DNA of 17,385 nucleotides from NCBI GenBank assembly GCA_900549405.1, contig URNZ01000043.1, positions 1 to 17,385 on the forward strand. Direction: 5' to 3'. The first letter of the stretch is position 1. Every line of letters begins with the position of its first letter. The notes beneath the pieces were generated by a model that was not told where the DNA came from, did not search any database, and was given only the letters and a program-made list of their open reading frames with translations. Below are positions 14,401 to 17,385 of the stretch, in pieces. Source of the DNA: an uncultured Eubacteriales bacterium. Lineage in GTDB: Bacteria; Bacillota; Clostridia; Oscillospirales; Oscillospiraceae. The position numbers and the translations under genes were made by a program.

Positions 14401-15966
14401 CTGCTGGTCATTATGGGAGTGGACGGTCTTGCCGTTGCACGTCACTTCCACGCCCAGCTTATAGGCTTGGTCTTTTCCAGCAAACAGAGTGCTGTCAACG
14501 TGATAGTCCTTGCCCGTTGCACCAGTAATAGATTCTGCGGCATGACCATCATATTTATACCACTGATAGCTCAGCGTAGGATAGTTGACATAGTCGTATT
14601 CACCGCCGCCTAAAGTAAAGACCTGGACTGTCACATCTTGGTCAACGGCCACTTCGCCGGGCTGGGTCTTGTTGACGATGGAAACTGTGTTGACATAGGG
14701 AACAACATTGACAGTAAAATGGTCGGTGTACTCGCCAGCTGTGGCCGTGACAGTGGCCTTGCCGGGGGCGTTTGCCGTCACAATGACGGCGGCGTTGTTC
14801 TCTTCGGCATTCTCGGGGGCGGTCAGAGAAATGATGTCGCTGTCAGTGGTCCACGAGACAGTGGGTTTGTCGTCCATGTCCTTGTATTCGACGGTCAGCG
14901 TGGTCGTGGGCACAGAGCCGTCGTTGGACATGGAAAGAGCGCTGTCGCCCTTGATTAGAATTTTGGGGTCCTTAGGCACATCCGCACCGCTGGATTCCCA
15001 CGCAAGGATCACGTTACCGGAAGCGTCCGTGGTGAAGGCATCACCGAGGTCACTGGCGGAGATAGAATCAACTTTGCCTTCGTTAATATCAGAGTTACCT
15101 GCACCTTTACCAGTCTCGGGTTGGGTCCAAAAGCAGTTTGTAACTGTTTTGCCGCCGTTCCAACCGCAAATAGCGCCGAAGGAAGATGTGCTGCTGATAG
15201 TTCCGCTGTTATAGCAGTGAGACACACTAGAACGGTTCATTGACTGACCAACAATACCGCCAGTACGGTCAGAAGAACCTGAACCCATGCGTGTTATGGT
15301 TCCAACGTTATAGCAGTTTTCAATAGTAGTATACTTCACATAACCGGCAATGCCACCGGTCACGCCACCCTTTACAGAGGCAGTGTTTGCGCAACCCGTG
15401 ATGGTTGCTTTTTGTGTAGAGGTATTTCCAGCATAGCTAGTAATACCACCAGCATAGCCGCCGCTTTTTGTCGTGGATACTGTCCCGCTGAACGAACAAT
15501 TTTCAATCGTTCCCTGCTGTACTTTACCAACGATACCGCCAATATAGTTGTTGGAAGACGTAACAGAGCCATTGACCTTTAGATTTTTAATTGTAGCGCC
15601 GTTAATTGCGCCGAATAGTCCTTGATTGGGTGCAGTGGAATCAATTTTTAATCCATTAATAGTATGATAATCGCCATCAAAGGTTCCTTTATATGCGGTT
15701 ATGTAGGTCGCTGAGGAGGAAATAATAGGTGTCCAACTATTATTTCCAAGGTCTATATTTTGGGTCAATTTAGCACACAGCGTACTATTGTCCCCTGCGT
15801 TGACCTTATCGCGGAACGCTTTCAAATCATCCGCACTTGCAATTAAATACGGCTCGGCCTCCGTTCCTGAACCGCTGAGTGTCCCATCCGCTGCCCAAAC
15901 CGCTGTTGGCAGCAGGCTGACGACCATGATGACGGCCATCAGCAGAGACAGTGCGCGTTTTTTCAT
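11500..15966 (-). CDS. Secreted multidomain surface protein: GLUG repeats, Ig-like modules, DUF4430, three SLH domains
   Basis: This is a 1488-aa exported protein. The start at 15966 gives an ideal signal peptide (MKKRALSLLMAVIMVVSLL, then TAVWA) and has AAAGGAGG upstream; an ATG 75 bp further up would add 25 non-signal residues. Domains in order: GLUG-type repeats at about 95-275 (GGIVGK, GGIAGY, GGIVGQ, each followed by ENCxN or SHCYN turns); a Big_2-like module at about 350-430; several degenerate bacterial Ig-like modules at about 430-1180; DUF4430 at about 1185-1285 with the hallmark SGWMYRVNG; a Gly/Pro/Thr linker; and three SLH domains (about 1313-1367, 1373-1427, 1433-1488) that anchor to pyruvylated wall polymer. 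DUF4430 is related to the C-terminal domain of transcobalamins, and a cobalamin riboswitch precedes the gene, so surface corrinoid binding is the leading hypothesis. Ligand binding itself is not shown by sequence. Confidence 0.92.
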   Translation of the reverse strand: MKKRALSLLMAVIMVVSLLPTAVWAADGTLSGSGTEAEPYLIASADDLKAFRDKVNAGDNSTLCAKLTQNIDLGNNSWTPIISSSATYITAYKGTFDGDYHTINGLKIDSTAPNQGLFGAINGATIKNLKVNGSVTSSNNYIGGIVGKVQQGTIENCSFSGTVSTTKSGGYAGGITSYAGNTSTQKATITGCANTASVKGGVTGGIAGYVKYTTIENCYNVGTITRMGSGSSDRTGGIVGQSMNRSSVSHCYNSGTISSTSSFGAICGWNGGKTVTNCFWTQPETGKGAGNSDINEGKVDSISASDLGDAFTTDASGNVILAWESSGADVPKDPKILIKGDSALSMSNDGSVPTTTLTVEYKDMDDKPTVSWTTDSDIISLTAPENAEENNAAVIVTANAPGKATVTATAGEYTDHFTVNVVPYVNTVSIVNKTQPGEVAVDQDVTVQVFTLGGGEYDYVNYPTLSYQWYKYDGHAAESITGATGKDYHVDSTLFAGKDQAYKLGVEVTCNGKTVHSHNDQQAVVRTADHGNFYPVAYDPDFPLPSVIKEDTQLTLPASHAKNGMTANISDWTSNNTSVITNEGKVTCPDGPSAEVKLKAKFTYSENPDVYYNRTFKITVWSKDESQLAQEALNNAIDAAKLNTLYPTYSADTTVNVKEMVEAKLNAPDISVAIQGVEKTNATNESSNIANNGDVTFFYTDPNNAPAQRFGMYNVTFTFTRDGITATRTVPVVVYWDQTQVKSAMTKEILNKVTLKGIATVEGAEQQPAPVTENFELPKVVDGKKWTLISWQSNDPAITISTEKQTTADTLFDPYVAVVRGSSTKKEVTLTATFTFQLANSSDETSALTLHKTFTVKVAPSDDGEKYQDALNAVFNDGSLKDITGDTITSANGVYSVSGDIQFPITGDLNRYMLDKYGEGSGFDGKYTPVLITSSDPDVIKAPDVANAARVEVYRPAPNQSAKTVTLTVRILDRPSGQGRDYANMPVLAEKTFTFQVQPITTEEVRAELDLMQQVKEHYWDGIKNGNAYPQDVTSDLDPFVEVYQQDGKLVWVRDVKQMTNSGIVPVAMDGWQELEAWRLFQSSNPTAVSHENLLVTRQFEGKAVTITSALSSETLGRYGQLYRSDTTKYADYASLADLYYQTVSANLIVRGYNEANMTEETVTGADGKSETIKVSTPKSETISVTFTLSGNGALWMDTTTLSDLPEGTTVYNVLQQLQREGKLTFQHKGGYVSSITFGDKTLTELEEGENSGWMYRVNGVLPDVYMSAYGLKNGDNIRVFFTTDYTKESGGHGGSAPSTVPTTPEQPTGLPFTDVQAGVWYADAVKYVFDQGLMSGMSAQEFGPDGQVTRGQVVTILWRLAGSPTVSGKAFPDVSASAWYADAVAWASANGVVSGYENGGFGPGDPVTREQLAAILYRYAQLSGKDTDQTADLSGYTDSVTISAWAPQALKWAVGSGLISGTGTHTLSPRGTATRAQIAVILQNFCK

Positions 15967-15993
15967 GTTCTTCTCCTCCTTTGTACACATACG

Positions 15994-16039
15994 AAAAAAG
16001 CGTCTGCACCCTGCCCGTGGTGGGCAGCCGTACAGACGC
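15994..16039 (-). terminator. Riboswitch-linked terminator upstream of the SLH-protein gene
   Basis: On the minus strand GCGTCTG (16039-16033) pairs with CAGACGC (16006-16000) and CTGCCC with GGGCAG, around a 5-nt loop and a short interior mismatch; six U residues follow (15999-15994). It lies between the cobalamin aptamer and the ribosome site, 28 nt before the start codon. This is the expected off-switch when cobalamin is bound. Confidence 0.88.
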
Positions 16040-16079
16040 AAAAGGGCGCACTATCCCCTTGGTGTCACGTTCGGCTCCC

Positions 16080-16262
16080 GGTGTGGGCAGGAGCGTCCAA
16101 AACGGCCTGGGCGATCTGACTTATCTCCGCCCTGCTTGTGGCAGGGGGAGCTTCACAGTGACCCGCTCGCGGGGCTTTTCACCCCATTCTCCCATTCCGG
16201 CGCCGCCGGGATGGCCGCTTTGATCCATATTCCGTTGCCCGGGGGACATCTGGCCAGACTGC
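16080..16262 (-). ncRNA. Cobalamin (B12) riboswitch
   Basis: The minus-strand leader carries the conserved cobalamin aptamer core. A GGGGTGAAAAGCCCC hairpin segment (16185-16171) is followed by GCGAGCGGGTCACTGTGAAG (to about 16151), corresponding to the consensus GGUGaAAauCC...GCgGuCCCGCCACUGUaa. Further on AAGTCAG (16122-16116) and then CGCCCAGGCC match the 3' AGUCAGGA...CCUGCC block that closes the central stem with the 5' TCTGGCCAGATG segment near 16258. A terminator follows. Boundaries are approximate and the lower stem was not resolved in detail. The core matches and the downstream gene both support the call. Confidence 0.85.
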
Positions 16263-16280
16263 CGCCCCGAGTTACATTCT

Positions 16281-16309
16281 ATCATAAAAAATTTGCGGCG
16301 AAAAAGCAA
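16281..16309 (-). promoter_or_regulatory. Promoter for the riboswitch leader and SLH-protein gene
   Basis: On the minus strand, TTGCTT (16309-16304) and TATGAT (16286-16281) are 17 nt apart, placing the start near 16274, just before the cobalamin aptamer. The intervening T-run and the aptamer position support it. Together with the aptamer and terminator this accounts for most of the gene-free stretch 15967-16441; the remaining 16310-16370 holds only a small CCCCG..CGGGG hairpin. Confidence 0.65.
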
Positions 16310-16370
16310 CCCCGTTTCGGGGAAATTCTCCCGCCGGGGCGGAAATTTTGGCCGCCGTCCCTGCCGCCGC

Positions 16371-16398
16371 TTGACTTCTGTCCCCGATACGATATAAT
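16371..16398 (+). promoter_or_regulatory. Promoter of the DegV gene
   Basis: TTGACT at 16371-16376 and a perfect TATAAT at 16393-16398 are 16 nt apart, about 44 bp before the degV start. It diverges from the SLH-protein promoter. Confidence 0.82.
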
Positions 16399-16441
16399 TT
16401 CTTACTATGGACAAGAAGCTATATATGGAGAGAGGTACATT

Positions 16442-17323
16442 ATGCAGAAGATCGCCATCGTGACGGACAGCAACAGCGGCATCACCCAGGCGCAGAGCAA
16501 GCAGCTGGGCGTGTGGGTGATGCCCATGCCTTTTTATATCAATGACGAGCTGTTTTTGGAGGACATCACCCTGACCCAGGAGCAGTTTTATGACTATCTG
16601 GCCCAGGGGGCCGACGTGAAGACCAGCCAGCCCGCCCCCGGCGACGTGACCGAGCTGTGGGACACCCTGCTGAAGGACTATGACGCGGTGGTCCACATCC
16701 CCATGTCCAGCGGCCTGAGCAGCTCCTGCCAGACGGCCCAGATCCTGGCCGACGACTATGACGGGCGGGTGCAGGTGGTGAACAACCAGCGCATCTCCGT
16801 CACCCAGCTCCAGTCGGTGATGGACGCCAAGGCCATGGCGGAGAAGGGCTGGACGGCTGTGGAGATCAAAGAGGAGCTGGAGCGGACCAAGTTCGACTCT
16901 GACATCTATATCACGGTGGACACCCTGAAATATCTGAAGAAGGGCGGCCGCCTGACCCCCGCCGCCGCGGCCATCGGAACAGTGCTGAATCTGAAGCCCG
17001 TGCTGCGCATCAAGGGGGAGAAGCTGGACGCCTTTGCCAAGACCCGGGGCTGGAAGGCCGCCAAAAAGACCATGATCGAGGCCATCCGCCGCACCATGGA
17101 CACCGACTTTGCCCACAGCCAGGGGCCGGAGAACCTGTACGTGGCCGCCGCCTACACCGGCGACGCCGCCAGCGCCCAGGAGTGGAAGGGGGAGCTGGAG
17201 GCGGCCTTCCCCGGCTTTGACATCTATATGGCCCCCCTGTCCCTCAGCGTGGCCTGCCACATCGGCCCGGGGGCAAGAGCGGCGACAGTGACCAAGCTGC
17301 TGCATATCGAGGACAAGCGATAA
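16442..17323 (+). CDS. DegV family (FakB-like) fatty-acid-binding protein
   Basis: This is a cytoplasmic lipid-binding protein of 293 aa. DegV/FakB proteins hold a fatty acid and present it to the kinase FakA, which makes acyl-phosphate for phospholipid synthesis. Seen: the start MQKIAIVTDSNSG, the conserved TSQPAPGDV segment (about 60-68), HIPMSSGLSSSCQTA (about 85-99) whose serines contact the fatty-acid carboxylate, DTLKYLKKGGRL, LKPVL and the C-terminal ACHIGPGA. The frame extends much further upstream without a stop, but that part is the intergenic region with the promoter and riboswitch, so the ATG at 16442, with GAGAGG upstream, is chosen. No fakA neighbour is visible. The specific ligand is unknown. 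Confidence 0.93.
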   Translation: MQKIAIVTDSNSGITQAQSKQLGVWVMPMPFYINDELFLEDITLTQEQFYDYLAQGADVKTSQPAPGDVTELWDTLLKDYDAVVHIPMSSGLSSSCQTAQILADDYDGRVQVVNNQRISVTQLQSVMDAKAMAEKGWTAVEIKEELERTKFDSDIYITVDTLKYLKKGGRLTPAAAAIGTVLNLKPVLRIKGEKLDAFAKTRGWKAAKKTMIEAIRRTMDTDFAHSQGPENLYVAAAYTGDAASAQEWKGELEAAFPGFDIYMAPLSLSVACHIGPGARAATVTKLLHIEDKR

Positions 17324-17354
17324 GAGATAAAAGAACAACACAACCAGGGGGACG

Positions 17355-17385
17355 GTTCTTCTGATTAGGCACTAATCAGAAGAAC
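17355..17385. repeat. Perfect inverted repeat at the window edge (REP-like or element end)
   Basis: GTTCTTCTGATTAG (17355-17368) and CTAATCAGAAGAAC (17372-17385) form a 14-bp perfect stem with a GCA loop, preceded by CCAGGGGGACG. The GGGGACGGTTCTT lead-in resembles short extragenic palindromes associated with REP-type (Y1) transposases. It could instead be the degV terminator, but no T-run is seen before the window ends. Confidence 0.5.

Noticed and set aside
11515..14613. A 1032-codon open frame on the plus strand opposite the SLH-protein gene
   Set aside because: It is an antisense shadow in GC-rich DNA: composition is Gly/Val/Asp/His-heavy without domains, and the minus-strand frame has a signal peptide, DUF4430 and SLH domains.
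16130..16150. GCAGGG..CCCTGC inverted repeat read as a further copy of the rib-operon palindrome
   Set aside because: It is a variable stem of the cobalamin aptamer and shares no flanking sequence with the repeat copies at 1991 or 3281.
16310..16322. A CCCCG..CGGGG hairpin between the divergent promoters
   Set aside because: Too short, and on the minus strand it lies upstream of the SLH promoter; no gene reads into it, so a terminator role is not supported.
15788..16441. A 218-codon N-terminal extension of the DegV frame
   Set aside because: It would run through the SLH-gene signal-peptide region, the riboswitch and the promoter; DegV homologues begin at the chosen methionine.
1..17385. CRISPR array, tRNA or rRNA gene
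   Set aside because: No regularly spaced direct repeats, no cloverleaf-like segments and no rRNA signatures were recognised in any part of the window.

Overview
The window is about 17.4 kb of GC-rich DNA with the gene content of a Gram-positive clostridial genome. It has AGGAGG-type ribosome sites, sigma-A-like promoters, strong intrinsic terminators, a ribDE-BA-H operon under an FMN riboswitch, YlmH, DUF896, DegV and YerC homologues, an SLH-domain surface protein and an oxygen-sensitive indolepyruvate:ferredoxin oxidoreductase. Together these suggest an anaerobic, probably gut-dwelling member of the Oscillospiraceae/Eubacteriales. That placement is inferred from gene content and composition, not from a marker-gene search.

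Layout. (1) Positions 1-3972, plus strand: the 3' part of an FMN riboswitch, two successive terminator-like hairpins, then ribD, ribE, ribBA and ribH, a complete route from GTP and ribulose-5-phosphate to riboflavin. Copies of a short palindromic repeat lie in the ribE/ribBA and ribBA/ribH gaps. A bidirectional terminator closes the operon. (2) Positions 3996-8952, minus strand: yerC (TrpR-like regulator), iorA, iorB, crcB (fluoride channel), a PaaK-type arylacetate-CoA ligase and a tandem ACT-domain protein. This reads as an aromatic 2-oxoacid (amino acid fermentation) operon with its own regulator. A consensus promoter carries a 14-bp palindrome exactly between its -35 and -10 boxes. (3) Positions 9008-10263, minus strand: the conserved rpsF-ssb-rpsR operon with a consensus promoter, a structured leader and a terminator. 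(4) Positions 10293-11491, plus strand: an S4-domain YlmH-like protein and a small DUF896 protein, separated by a hairpin with two DnaA-box-like 9-mers. (5) Positions 11500-16309, minus strand: a 1488-residue secreted protein with GLUG repeats, Ig-like modules, a DUF4430 (transcobalamin C-terminal-like) domain and three SLH domains. It is preceded by a cobalamin riboswitch and terminator. (6) Positions 16371-17323, plus strand: a DegV-family fatty-acid-binding protein on a divergent promoter. A perfect inverted repeat then runs into the right edge of the window.

The most interesting signal is region 5. A B12-class riboswitch controls a cell-surface protein whose only recognisable ligand-type domain is related to the C-terminal domain of animal B12 carriers, so it is a candidate surface-displayed corrinoid capture protein. 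The second is the YerC-IorAB-CrcB-PaaK-ACT cluster, with its promoter-spacer palindrome and a fluoride channel translationally coupled to iorB.
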